Shown: positions 52,811 to 61,095, counted from the first letter of the stretch. The stretch: 64,000 nucleotides of DNA from CAMNAO01 sp045605145 (GCA_045605145.1 JAZUPH010000080.1:40231-104230); one strand, 5' to 3'. Program-made: numbers and translations. Notes: a model not told the origin generated them from the sequence alone.

Positions 52811-53080
52811 TTACATACCTACGGCGCAGCGGGCCTGGCTTCCCTCACGGCGCACCACGAACCAGCGCGTCTCCTCAAGGAAGAGAAACGTCTCTTTGCC
52901 GCTGATGCGCACGGTATAGCGTATTCCGGTGCCGCCCGCCTTCAAACTGGCGGCGCGGCGCACATCAAGCACGCGGTCGATCTGATAGACCCGTCCGTCC
53001 TCCCATCTGATTTCAAGGGGCGTTATACGGCCGTCGGCGTCAAAGCGCACGGTTACATCCACATACACTTTTGTATCCAT
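52811..53080 (-). CDS. Small beta-rich protein following dinB
   Basis: 89 residues from ATG 53080 (MDTKVYVDVTVRFDADGRI), with GAGGTGG upstream; an ATG 12 nt earlier is possible. Four to five predicted strands (DGRITPLEIRWEDGRVYQID, GIRYTVRISGKETFLFLEE, RWFVVRRE). It follows dinB by 31 nt on the same strand and should be part of the damage-inducible unit. Function unknown. Confidence 0.75.
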   Translation of the reverse strand: MDTKVYVDVTVRFDADGRITPLEIRWEDGRVYQIDRVLDVRRAASLKAGGTGIRYTVRISGKETFLFLEETRWFVVRREGSQARCAVGM

Positions 53081-53111
53081 TTTCCACCTCATATTTCTCC
53101 ATCTGTATTCC

Positions 53112-54365
53112 TCAGCCGCCCGGGACAAAGCCCACAGGATAGGCCACATGCTCACCGATGGGGTCTATGTGCCCCAGTATCGGGTCGGTCAGGGTCACAG
53201 CACGGGCAATGCTGTAATGGCCGAAGCGGCGGCGTATATCATCCACCGCCCGCTCCAGCGCCTGCCGCCGTATTCTGCCGCCCTCGTCCTCATAGAGAGA
53301 AAGCTGAGCCGGAGATCCTGCAGGGCACAGATTGGCGGCCCGTATGCCGATGCTGCGTATAGGCCGCTCCCAGTTATAGCTGCGGCGCAGAAGCTCCATA
53401 GCGCAGCGGCACAGCTCACCGGAAAGATCCGTGGGGCGCGGCAGGCTCATCTGCCGCTCGAACCAGTTAAGTTGGCAATCCCTCACGGTGATGGACACCG
53501 TCCGGGCCTCAAAGCCCTGCTCACGCAGGCGCTGTGCCACGCTTTCAGACAGGGCGGTAAACAGGACGAGGGCATCCTCCATATTCATAAGATCCCTGGG
53601 CATGGTCGCACCGTTTCCGATGCTTTTGACCACCCGCTCCTCCCCGGCGGGTGAGACGGGCGTGCGGTCCTGTCCGTTGGCAAAGGCATGGAGTGTGTAA
53701 CCCCACTTGCCCAGCCAGCTGTGCAGCGCGGCCGGGTCGCAGTTGGCAAGGTCGCCGATGGTGTCTATCCCCCGGGCCTGAAGTTTTCCGGCTGTGGCGC
53801 GGCCCACCATCAGCAGGTCACGCACAGGCAGGGGCCAGACCTTGCGGCGGAAGTTGTCCCGGGTGATGACGGTGACCGCGTCCGGTTTCTTCATATCACT
53901 GCCCAGCTTGGCAAAGATCTTGTTATCCGACGCACCGACAGAAACGGTGACGCCCAACTCATCCTTTATTCTCTGCCGCAGCTCCTCCGCCAGAGACTCG
54001 CCCCCGTCGTCCCGCAGGCGGGGGTTGCCGGTGACATCAAGGAAACATTCGTCAAGACCGAAGGGCTCCACAAGATCGGTATACTCGCCGTATATGCTGC
54101 GGCTCAGGCGGCTTATGCGAAGGTAGCGGTCATAGTGCGGCTCCACCACCACAAGGTCGGGGCACTTCTCCCGGGCCTGCCAGATCGCCTCACCCGTGCG
54201 AACGCCGCAGGCCTTCGCCTCCGCCGTGGAGGCCAGGACGATGCCGTGGCGGTCATCCACGCTGCCGCAGACGGACAGAGGCTTACCACGCAGGGAGGGG
54301 TCGTACATGACCTCAATATTGGCAAAGCAGCTGTTTATATCCGAGTGGAATATGACCCGCCCCAT
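53112..54365 (-). CDS. dinB: Y-family DNA polymerase (DinB/Pol IV type)
   Basis: 417 residues from ATG 54365 (MGRVIFHSDINSCFANIEV), with GAGGTGAA upstream. Palm motifs: HSDINSCFA (Asp9) and FGLDECFLDV (Asp105, Glu106, the metal ligands, equivalent to SLDEA). Fingers and thumb with GVSVGASDNKIFAKLGSDMKKPD-type region, helix-hairpin-helix VGRATAGKLQARGIDTIGDL, and little-finger domain VRDCQLNWFERQ. Copies past lesions with low fidelity. The promoter overlaps a 13-bp element shared with the divergent S24 repressor gene. Confidence 0.94.
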   Translation of the reverse strand: MGRVIFHSDINSCFANIEVMYDPSLRGKPLSVCGSVDDRHGIVLASTAEAKACGVRTGEAIWQAREKCPDLVVVEPHYDRYLRISRLSRSIYGEYTDLVEPFGLDECFLDVTGNPRLRDDGGESLAEELRQRIKDELGVTVSVGASDNKIFAKLGSDMKKPDAVTVITRDNFRRKVWPLPVRDLLMVGRATAGKLQARGIDTIGDLANCDPAALHSWLGKWGYTLHAFANGQDRTPVSPAGEERVVKSIGNGATMPRDLMNMEDALVLFTALSESVAQRLREQGFEARTVSITVRDCQLNWFERQMSLPRPTDLSGELCRCAMELLRRSYNWERPIRSIGIRAANLCPAGSPAQLSLYEDEGGRIRRQALERAVDDIRRRFGHYSIARAVTLTDPILGHIDPIGEHVAYPVGFVPGG

Positions 54366-54377
54366 GGTGTTCACCTC

Positions 54378-54450
54378 TCTTATCAGGATAGTGTACACAT
54401 TATAACTCTCTTATTTGGATATGTAAAGAGTTTTTATTATCCAAATAAGA
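54378..54450. promoter_or_regulatory. Three 13-bp operator-like elements between dinB and the S24 repressor
   Basis: TCTTATCAGGATA (54378-54390), TCTTATTTGGATA (54409-54421) and the inverse TATCCAAATAAGA (54438-54450). Copies 1 and 2 are 31 bp apart; copies 2 and 3 form an exact inverted pair 29 bp apart. Copy 2 fills the dinB promoter spacer; copy 1 covers its start site. Confidence 0.8.
54399..54427 (-). promoter_or_regulatory. Promoter of dinB
   Basis: TTTACA (54422-54427), 17-nt spacer, TATAAT (54399-54404) on the minus strand. The spacer contains operator copy 2. Confidence 0.75.
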
Positions 54451-54460
54451 TTATTTACTG

Positions 54461-54489
54461 TTGATTTTTTATATTCCGTGTGTTAGTAT
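54461..54489 (+). promoter_or_regulatory. Promoter of the XRE/S24 repressor gene
   Basis: TTGATT (54461-54466), 17-nt spacer, TAGTAT (54484-54489), 10 bp downstream of operator copy 3. Confidence 0.55.
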
Positions 54490-54530
54490 ACTTATATAAA
54501 TAAACGGTACTCATGTAAGGAGGTACGGAT

Positions 54531-55232
54531 ATGCAGATGAATATCGGCGCCGTGATCACCGCGCGCAGGCGTGAGATGGGACTGTCCCAGGCTGAGCTTG
54601 CGCTCCGGCTGAGGCAGCAGGGCATACAGGTGAGCAACCAGGCTGTCAGCAAGTGGGAGAACGGCCTTACCCTGCCCAACGCGCTGCAGTTTATCCAGCT
54701 TTGCCGCGTGCTGCAAATACGGGATGTGCTGTCGGCCTTTTCACAGGAGGGCGGCAGGCTCGGCATCGACCTGCTCAATGCAGAGGGGCGCAAAAAGCTA
54801 AACGAATACATTGACTTGCTTTTAGCCAGCGGGCGCTATTCCGCCCACGGCTCGGACAGCACCGGGCAGATCCGTATGCTGCCGCTGTACACCCTTGCGG
54901 CCTCGGCCGGCACAGGTCAGTTTCTGGACAGCAGCGATTATGACATGATAGCTGTGGGCAGTGAGGTGCCGATGAGCGCCAATTTCGGCGTACGCCTTGC
55001 CGGCGACAGTATGGAGCCGCGTTATGTAAACGGGCAGATCGTCTGGGTACATCAGCAGCCCACCCTAAACGAGGATGAAGTCGGCATTTTCCTGCTGGGC
55101 GGCAACGCCTATTGCAAGAAGCTGGGGCGACGCGGCGGGCAGCTGTGTCTTATCTCCCTCAACCCCGCCTATCCCCCCATACCGGTGGAAGAGGGCGCTG
55201 AGCTGCGCGTATTCGGGCGTGTGGTCGGCTGA
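54531..55232 (+). CDS. LexA/CI-like transcriptional repressor (XRE helix-turn-helix plus S24 autopeptidase)
   Basis: 233 residues. N-terminal XRE domain (about 5-60, GLSQAELALRLRQQG and QVSNQAVSKWENG) and C-terminal S24 peptidase: self-cleavage site Ala126-Gly127 in LAASAGTGQ, catalytic Ser160 (LAGDSMEPRYV), catalytic Lys196 (NAYCKKLGR). All three elements are present, so RecA-stimulated self-cleavage is expected. It resembles phage CI and HdiR of Lactococcus (which controls umuC) rather than LexA itself. Divergent from dinB, its likely target. Confidence 0.93.
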   Translation: MQMNIGAVITARRREMGLSQAELALRLRQQGIQVSNQAVSKWENGLTLPNALQFIQLCRVLQIRDVLSAFSQEGGRLGIDLLNAEGRKKLNEYIDLLLASGRYSAHGSDSTGQIRMLPLYTLAASAGTGQFLDSSDYDMIAVGSEVPMSANFGVRLAGDSMEPRYVNGQIVWVHQQPTLNEDEVGIFLLGGNAYCKKLGRRGGQLCLISLNPAYPPIPVEEGAELRVFGRVVG

Positions 55233-55240
55233 GGTCACGG

Positions 55241-55269
55241 TTGATTTTGCACGGTGAAAGGGATATAAT
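55241..55269 (+). promoter_or_regulatory. Promoter of the plsC-like gene
   Basis: TTGATT (55241-55246), 17-nt spacer, TATAAT (55264-55269), 56 nt before the ATG. Confidence 0.65.
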
Positions 55270-55325
55270 ATCCGCTGACAACGCGGTGCCGGCTTTCGCC
55301 CCGCCGCAGAAGAAAGGCTGCAATT

Positions 55326-56135
55326 ATGCTTAATAAAATTTTTCTTTCCCTGGGCGGGATCGCGGCACTGGCGGCTCTGGTGATGCTGGACAGCTGGAAC
55401 AAGCTATGGGCTTTGCTGATATTCCCGGCAGTTGCCATCGGGCTTATTCTTGCGCACTTTATAGTAATGTTCGCCGCCGCCATGTTTGTAAGCACGAAGG
55501 AGCTTCCAAAAAAAACGCGCCCCTTCTTCTGGTTCATGCTGACTGAGGCGATAGACATGATTATTATGGTCCTGAGGGTCAGACTGCATGTCAAGGGCGA
55601 TGAGCAGGTGCCGCTTGATCGGCGTTTCCTGTTCGTGTGCAACCATCGCTCCATGCTGGATCCTGTGTTCGCGATAGGCACATTCAGACGGCAGAAGCTG
55701 GTTTTCATCAGCAAGCCCGAGGTGATGCGCGCTCCTTTTTTGGGTCAGTTGCTGTACGCCTGCGGCTGCTCCCCCATTGACAGGGAAAATCCGCGCAACG
55801 CGCTGACCTGTATCAACCACAACGCAGAACTTATAAAAAGCGATGCATGCTCCGTGGGCGTGTATCCGGAAGGAACCCGCAGCAAAGACGGAAGGCTGCT
55901 GCCATTCCATGACGGTGTATTCAAAATTGCCCAGAAGGCCTGCGTGCCGGTGGTAGTCGCCACAGTGGAAGGGTCTGAGCTGGTTAAGAAAAATTATCCA
56001 TGGCGCAGCACCGATGTATATCTGACGGTACACAAAGTCATTGACAACAGTCCCGAAATGGGTCTTAAATCCCGCGTCCTTGCCGATGATGCTCGCAGTG
56101 TGATTTGCGCCGCGCTGGGTGAGGACCAGGGCTGA
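55326..56135 (+). CDS. 1-acyl-sn-glycerol-3-phosphate acyltransferase (PlsC family)
   Basis: 269 residues. Two N-terminal hydrophobic segments (about 5-22 and 28-53), then the acyltransferase domain with NHRSMLDP (the HX4D catalytic motif) and YPEGTRSKDGRLLPFHDG (substrate-binding EGTR), followed by VPVVVATVEGSE. Adds the second fatty acid to lysophosphatidic acid at the membrane. Firmicutes hold several paralogues, so the symbol is left blank. Single gene with own promoter. Confidence 0.9.
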   Translation: MLNKIFLSLGGIAALAALVMLDSWNKLWALLIFPAVAIGLILAHFIVMFAAAMFVSTKELPKKTRPFFWFMLTEAIDMIIMVLRVRLHVKGDEQVPLDRRFLFVCNHRSMLDPVFAIGTFRRQKLVFISKPEVMRAPFLGQLLYACGCSPIDRENPRNALTCINHNAELIKSDACSVGVYPEGTRSKDGRLLPFHDGVFKIAQKACVPVVVATVEGSELVKKNYPWRSTDVYLTVHKVIDNSPEMGLKSRVLADDARSVICAALGEDQG

Positions 56136-56234
56136 GGTTACATAAAAAGTTTACAAATAATCACAAATTCCGCACATTTTTGCCTTTGTGCGGAATTTTT
56201 GCGCTGTTTTCGTCATGTTTTGGCATTTTTCGCC

Positions 56235-56263
56235 TTGCGGATGGTGTAGAATACGGGTATAAT
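56235..56263 (+). promoter_or_regulatory. Promoter of the CrtC/AttH-like gene
   Basis: TTGCGG (56235-56240), 17-nt spacer, TATAAT (56258-56263), 95 nt before the GTG start. Confidence 0.55.
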
Positions 56264-56357
56264 TTATTCAGTGGTATTATAAGTCTGTCAGACTTATCGG
56301 CACACTCCCGCACCGCTTCCAGGGCGGCACGGGCCGGATATTCAAAGGAGACTCATT

Positions 56358-57557
56358 GTGAACAGTAAATACCTGGGTTTTGGGGATAAGGCACTTGCAA
56401 AACACAACTTGGGCAAAGAGCCTGCCAACTGGGAAAACGGGCTGCGTCTGAATCCGCACCGCTCATCTTTTGAGCAGTGGTATGTGGGCGCACAGTTTGA
56501 TGACGGAACGGTCATCACCGCCAGATTCGGCACAAAATTGTCGCCCTACACCCTGACCATGCCCAATCCCACCGTCAGCATTGACATCACCATGGCCGAC
56601 GGCACTGTGATGCACCGCCGCTTCTGTGAGGGTGCCGGGAAGGCGCTCAACGCCTCTCACGAGTACTGCGATGTGAACATAAGCGGCAGCTATCTGCGCC
56701 GCGAGCACGGTGGCCGCTACAACCTTTACTACATCGACGACCAGATTGAATACAGCGCGGTCATCGACCCCACCCTGCCCATGTGGCGCCCCGGAACCGG
56801 TCATATCAGCCCGGATGGTAACGGCCGCTATTTCGCATGGCTGGTGGCCGCGCCCCACGCCGAGATCACAGCAACACTGCGAATTGGCGGAAACAAACTG
56901 GCACTGCACGGCGCGGGATACATGGATCATATCTGGGGCAACGTTGACGCACATCAGTTTGCCGACCACTGGTACCTGTGCCGCGGCAGCATCGATGGAT
57001 ACACAGTTATCTGCTCCGATCTGGTGGCGCGGGACGACAAAGCGGACGAGGATGACACGCACATAACGCTGATGTACGCCGCAAAGGACGGCAAAGTCAT
57101 CCTGGACGGCAGCCGGATATGTACGGTGGAGCGCAGCGAGACCTTCGTTCATCCCACAACAAAGCGCTTTTATGACAGCGTGTTTGATTTTAGCTGCACG
57201 GCGGAGGACGGAACGGTTTACAATGCGCTTTTTGAGCACAAGCAGGATATTGAGACCATCGCGCCGCCCACCCTGCTGTCCAGGGCTTTTCAGCTATTTG
57301 GCAAGCACCACAGCCGCCTGTGTTCACGCAGCGCCTTGTCGCTGACAATAACGGACCCTCAAGGAAACGCAGACAGCACAGAGGGTCACGGCATAATGGT
57401 GCAGGTATCGTACACTCCCCTGCCCCAGGCTAAACCGGGCGAATACATTGGCGGTCAGTGGCCGCCGGAAGAGGCGCAGGCAGATACCGGTGACAGACAG
57501 GCTGAATCTTCCCCCGAGGCCGCGCAGCCGGCAGATCCGCAGCTTACTGCAGACTGA
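56358..57557 (+). CDS. CrtC/AttH lipocalin-like protein
   Basis: 399 residues; start GTG 56358 with AAGGAG upstream. Two lipocalin-like halves as in the hydroxyneurosporene-synthase/AttH family. The hallmark GYMDHIWGN lies at about residue 195, where family members have GYxDHNWG. Other marks: SFEQWYVGAQFDDGTVITA, EYSAVIDPTLPMWRPGTGH, ALFEHKQDIETIAPPTL. The 30-residue tail is low complexity (Pro, Ala, Glu, Asp). CrtC adds water to carotenoid ends; no carotenoid genes are near, so another hydrophobic ligand is likely. No signal peptide. Confidence 0.8.
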   Translation: MNSKYLGFGDKALAKHNLGKEPANWENGLRLNPHRSSFEQWYVGAQFDDGTVITARFGTKLSPYTLTMPNPTVSIDITMADGTVMHRRFCEGAGKALNASHEYCDVNISGSYLRREHGGRYNLYYIDDQIEYSAVIDPTLPMWRPGTGHISPDGNGRYFAWLVAAPHAEITATLRIGGNKLALHGAGYMDHIWGNVDAHQFADHWYLCRGSIDGYTVICSDLVARDDKADEDDTHITLMYAAKDGKVILDGSRICTVERSETFVHPTTKRFYDSVFDFSCTAEDGTVYNALFEHKQDIETIAPPTLLSRAFQLFGKHHSRLCSRSALSLTITDPQGNADSTEGHGIMVQVSYTPLPQAKPGEYIGGQWPPEEAQADTGDRQAESSPEAAQPADPQLTAD

Positions 57558-57590
57558 TGATCCGCTCAACCTACCCCAATTACATAAGAA

Positions 57591-57623
57591 AAGGCCCATG
57601 GATCGCAAAGATCCATGGGCCTT
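57591..57623. terminator. Bidirectional intrinsic terminator
   Basis: 14-bp stem (57591-57604 with 57610-57623, loop GCAAA), T-rich on both sides, between convergent genes. Confidence 0.9.
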
Positions 57624-57635
57624 TATCATTTGTTT

Positions 57636-58535
57636 TTAGGGGAACAGCGGGCTGGGATAGCACCCTTTATCATGCATTTTACCAAGCGCATCGGCGGCGC
57701 ACTGCCGATCCTCTTTGTAGGTCACGCCGTACCACTGTTCGGCAGTCTGCATCACAGCGACCTTCAGCTCACCGGCAGCCAACCGGTCGCCTACAAAATG
57801 CGGCAGCACATATTCACAGCTCATTTCATCCTTATTGGGCGAGTTCAGAAACTCAGCAAGGCCTTTTTCCAGCTCCCCCATAAGCCAGGGTGTGCCGCCC
57901 CATATATTCATGGAGATCAATGTCTGGGGTGAAAAGGCGCGGCTGCGGTCACCTGCGTTGTATATGAGTCCGTCATCAGACATCGCAAGCTCACGCAGCT
58001 CTTCAATCCCATCCAGATAACCGCCGGAGCAGTGGCATATTCCGCGGGCAACGCCGCCGTTCTCACTCAATGTCTTGCCCAGCTCATAGGCCACCATGCA
58101 CATCTGCCCGCTTTCCGGCAAAGCATCCAGCGCGGCGCGAATCTGCCGATAGGCGTCCTTACCGTAGTAATCATCGGCATTGATAACGGCAAAATTGTTA
58201 TCGATCACATTCGCAGCGCTCAGCAGGGCATGGACGGTACCATAAGGTTTCCTGCGTCCTTCCGGCGGGACGAAGCCGCCGGGCAGGGTGTCCCACGACT
58301 GAACGGCGTAGCGCAGCGGAAAGCGTTTTTCAATACGGTGGCCGAAACGAAGGCGGAAATCGTCCACAATATCGGGGCGCAGTATGACCACAGCATCGTC
58401 AAAGCCCGCCTCAAGAGCATCGTAAAGAGAGTACTCCATCAGAATCTCACCGCCGGGACCCATACCCGCCATCTGCTTTATACCGCCGTACCTGCTGCCA
58501 AGTCCGGCAGCCATAACCACTATAGTTGCCGCCAT
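57636..58535 (-). CDS. NTP-transferase family sugar nucleotidyltransferase
   Basis: 299 residues. N-terminal nucleotide-binding loop MAAGLGSRYGGIKQM (G-x-G-x-R with a later Lys), INADDYYG (metal-binding Asp), NGGVARGICHCS and SMNIWGGTPWLMGELE. Related to glucose-1-phosphate thymidylyl/uridylyltransferases but without the C-terminal helix. The sugar is not readable. Alone between a terminator and the zinc-ribbon gene. Confidence 0.85.
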   Translation of the reverse strand: MAATIVVMAAGLGSRYGGIKQMAGMGPGGEILMEYSLYDALEAGFDDAVVILRPDIVDDFRLRFGHRIEKRFPLRYAVQSWDTLPGGFVPPEGRRKPYGTVHALLSAANVIDNNFAVINADDYYGKDAYRQIRAALDALPESGQMCMVAYELGKTLSENGGVARGICHCSGGYLDGIEELRELAMSDDGLIYNAGDRSRAFSPQTLISMNIWGGTPWLMGELEKGLAEFLNSPNKDEMSCEYVLPHFVGDRLAAGELKVAVMQTAEQWYGVTYKEDRQCAADALGKMHDKGCYPSPLFP

Positions 58536-58575
58536 TTTATACTTCCCTTTTCAAAAAATAGTCGCCGCATAGAAA

Positions 58576-58604
58576 GTATGCCCGCCGGAAATCAGCGGGC
58601 ATAC
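58576..58604 (-). terminator. Likely terminator of the 670-residue zinc-ribbon gene
   Basis: 10-bp stem GTATGCCCGC/GCGGGCATAC with a 9-nt loop, followed on the minus strand by TTTCTATG. Confidence 0.6.
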
Positions 58605-58616
58605 ACAGCATTCTTA

Positions 58617-60629
58617 TCAGGTGGGGGTAAAACCGTCAATCTCCCAGTCGTTGGTGCCGCCGTACAGGCCGCCGGGCATGAGATAGCCCTTCTCCAGCAT
58701 GGGCAGATACCAATCGTAGTAATAGGGAGGTTCCATATCGTACAGATCTTCCCAGGTAACGCCCCAGGGACGCAGCCACATCTCAAAGGTGAAGCTCTCC
58801 CCCGTGTCGGGGTTGGAATAATCACCCATAATTATGATGAATCCGTCTTCGAAGCCAAAATCATTCATCGCCTGCCACATAAACAGCTCACCATTGGACT
58901 TGTCATCGCCAAGGAATTCGCCATCTGTGCTGCTGGCGTAGTAGTTATCTTCAACAACAAACTCCAGATCGCCCAGATCCCAGTCATCGTCCCACATGGT
59001 CACATAAAGCATGTCACCATATACATCGATGGTCGCATAGCAGTCCCATTTCATATCGATCAGGAAATCCAGCTCTTCGCCGACCACATCATAAGCCTGC
59101 CACCAGCCGTACCAGTCGCCGTACCAGAGGCTTTCCATATCGGAATATCCGGCCGGTGCCTCCTCGGGTTCCGGGGCGGGCGCTTCGGTGGGTGCCTCAA
59201 CAGCGGGGGTGCTGTCTGCGGGACGATCCTCCTCTGCTTCAGCAGTGGCATCTGCAGGTCCCTCAACTTCGGTAGCGGTGGTACCGCCGGTGGTGGCGCC
59301 GGCGGTGGCGCCGGCGGTGCTGCCGGTGGTGCTGCCGGTATCGCCATCGTCTTCGCCGTCCAGCTCGTAGTCCGGAACCTTGCGGTTGGAAACGCTCTCC
59401 AGGGTAAACTCGATCTCTTCATCGCCGGTATCGGCAAAGATTATAAGTGCATCATCTTCGCGGGTGATCTCACATTCGATATCGTCGATGACTATCATCC
59501 CCGGCTCCCATGTGGTCTCAACACCAACATGGCGGTCACCGTGATTTTCAACTATGATCGCAGTTCCGTCATCATTGAGGATGATATAGAACTCCTCAAC
59601 GCCGTATTCCTCAACATCCTGCTTTTTGCCGTCGACCTTAACGCCGATGATCTTGTAGCTGCCCGCACCGGCGGCGTATGCAGCCTCCTGCAGGTCTTCG
59701 TTCACATATCGGTATGTAAGACCCTCGATCTCGATGACGATAGCGCCGTTTTTGATCGTTCCCTCATAATCGGAACCCTCAAAGGTGATGGTGATCTCAT
59801 CCCCGTCAAGGCTCCACTTCAGACTGCTCTCGGCATCGTCCATAATAATGGTGCCTTTGCCGTTGCCGCGAAGCTCAATCTGGGAGCCGTCTTCAAATAA
59901 CTCATCCGCTTCATAAGAGGTCTTGCCCTTTTCTGCAGAGACGCACTCATAGACACCGGCATAAGCCTCAAGCTCGGCATTGCTCAAGGGCAGAATACCG
60001 CCAAGGAAAAGGCCGCCAACAGCAAGAGCCAACGCCAAAACCACGCACAGGATGATAACAAGAGCCTTGCCGCCCTTCTTGCCGGAGGACGCCTTCTTCT
60101 GCTTCTTCACCTTAGGCGCAGGGGCAGCAGGTGCCTGATACACCGGCTGCTGCGCAGCATACTGAGGCTGCTGATACATGGGCTGACCATACATCGGCTG
60201 CTGCGGGGCGGTGTACTGCGGCTGCTGATACACAGGGGCCTGATAGGGCTGCTGCGGAGCGGTGTACTGAGCCTGCTGATACACGGGAGCCTGATAGGGC
60301 TGCTGCGGGGCATTGTACACAGGCTGCTGATACACAGGCTGCTCCTGAATGACGGCAACCGTAGGCTCAAGCTCACTCATAGGGGCGAACTCAACCTTGG
60401 GCTCTGCCGCAGGTGCGGCAATGGGTTCTGCGGGCGCTTCAACAGCGGGTTCAACGGGTACTGCGGCGGGTTCTGCCGCGGGCGCAGGGATGGGGTCAAT
60501 TTCGGGCGCGGGCACATTCTCTTCCACCGGCTGGGGTGCGGCAGACGATTGTGCAACGGGAGTACCACAGTTGACGCAGAATTTCATTCCTGCCTCAATG
60601 TAGGTCCCGCAGTTGGAGCAAAAGGCCAT
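58617..60629 (-). CDS. Zinc-ribbon, Pro/Gln-repeat, membrane protein with acidic extracytoplasmic domain
   Basis: 670 residues. Zinc ribbon (C4, C7, C18, C21: FCSNCGTYIEAGMKFCVNCG), Pro/Ala/Glu linker (25-95), repeat region at 97-166 built of YQAPVYQQPQYTAPQQP-like units, one membrane segment (about 188-210), then two beta-rich domains (about 215-430) separated from the last domain by a Thr/Gly/Ala and Glu/Pro linker (about 430-510). The C-terminal 150 residues are rich in Trp, Tyr and Asp (LWYGDWYGWWQAYDVVG). Probably binds something outside the cell. GGGAGG precedes the ATG. Confidence 0.8.
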   Translation of the reverse strand: MAFCSNCGTYIEAGMKFCVNCGTPVAQSSAAPQPVEENVPAPEIDPIPAPAAEPAAVPVEPAVEAPAEPIAAPAAEPKVEFAPMSELEPTVAVIQEQPVYQQPVYNAPQQPYQAPVYQQAQYTAPQQPYQAPVYQQPQYTAPQQPMYGQPMYQQPQYAAQQPVYQAPAAPAPKVKKQKKASSGKKGGKALVIILCVVLALALAVGGLFLGGILPLSNAELEAYAGVYECVSAEKGKTSYEADELFEDGSQIELRGNGKGTIIMDDAESSLKWSLDGDEITITFEGSDYEGTIKNGAIVIEIEGLTYRYVNEDLQEAAYAAGAGSYKIIGVKVDGKKQDVEEYGVEEFYIILNDDGTAIIVENHGDRHVGVETTWEPGMIVIDDIECEITREDDALIIFADTGDEEIEFTLESVSNRKVPDYELDGEDDGDTGSTTGSTAGATAGATTGGTTATEVEGPADATAEAEEDRPADSTPAVEAPTEAPAPEPEEAPAGYSDMESLWYGDWYGWWQAYDVVGEELDFLIDMKWDCYATIDVYGDMLYVTMWDDDWDLGDLEFVVEDNYYASSTDGEFLGDDKSNGELFMWQAMNDFGFEDGFIIIMGDYSNPDTGESFTFEMWLRPWGVTWEDLYDMEPPYYYDWYLPMLEKGYLMPGGLYGGTNDWEIDGFTPT
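60132..60341. repeat. Degenerate tandem repeat encoding YQAPVYQQ-type units
   Basis: About 210 bp of imperfect 30-60 bp units (GGGCTGCTGCGG and CTGATAC recur) coding for Pro/Gln/Tyr repeats of the zinc-ribbon protein. Coding-region repeat, not CRISPR. Confidence 0.8.
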
Positions 60630-60758
60630 TAATGATTACCTCCCAATTTATGATGAGTACATTCGCAAGTGACAGTTACTGCAACGAGTCGGCAGTGCCC
60701 GGGCAGGCAGAAGTGAACATCAGCCAAGCGCAGGAAACCGTCCGATTGTTATTTGAAA

Positions 60759-60787
60759 ATTATAACACAGGCCATACCCAAAGTCTA
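60759..60787 (-). promoter_or_regulatory. Promoter of the 670-residue zinc-ribbon gene
   Basis: TAGACT (60782-60787), 17-nt spacer, TATAAT (60759-60764) on the minus strand; 130-nt leader. The rest of the 355-nt gap to tRNA-Val shows nothing else but the tRNA promoter. Confidence 0.5.
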
Positions 60788-60943
60788 CAGAATTATTGCT
60801 TTGGCGGCATAATTTATCGGAAACTTATCACCCTGTTTGCAATCCTCGGGACGCGCACCGGGGCGGGATTTGCAAAAAACCGCAGTCAATTTGCCGCGGC
60901 AAGCCATTGGCGTGAGAAAAAATGAAAAACTTTGAAAAAACGC

Positions 60944-60972
60944 TTGACAAATCGTCGGGAAACCTTTAGAAT
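60944..60972 (+). promoter_or_regulatory. Promoter of tRNA-Val
   Basis: TTGACA (60944-60949), 17-nt spacer, TAGAAT (60967-60972), 12 nt before the tRNA. Confidence 0.85.
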
Positions 60973-60984
60973 AGCTTCTGCTAC

Positions 60985-61060
60985 GGGCGGTTAGCTCAGC
61001 TGGTAGAGCATTCGCTTGACGTGCGAAGGGTCAGGGATTCGAGTTCCTTACCGCCCACCA
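60985..61060 (+). tRNA. tRNA-Val (anticodon GAC)
   Basis: 76 nt. Acceptor GGGCGGT/ACCGCCC, D-arm GCTC...GAGC, anticodon stem TTCGC/GCGAA with loop TTGACGT (anticodon GAC), T-arm AGGGA/TCCTT (one G-U), discriminator A, encoded CCA. Confidence 0.95.
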
Positions 61061-61061
61061 A

Positions 61062-61093
61062 TAAGCCGGACAGATGTCCGGCTTTTGTTTTTG
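61062..61093 (+). terminator. Terminator of tRNA-Val
   Basis: AAGCCGGACA pairs with TGTCCGGCTT around GA, followed by TTGTTTTT. Confidence 0.85.
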
Positions 61094-61095
61094 TC

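Noticed and set aside
54378..54450. Bacillus-type LexA boxes (GAACNNNNGTTC)
   Set aside because: The elements here read TCTTATTTGGATA and do not match the LexA consensus, in keeping with a CI-like rather than LexA repressor.
60132..60341. CRISPR array
   Set aside because: Repeats are imperfect, in frame and translated; no unique spacers and no cas genes.
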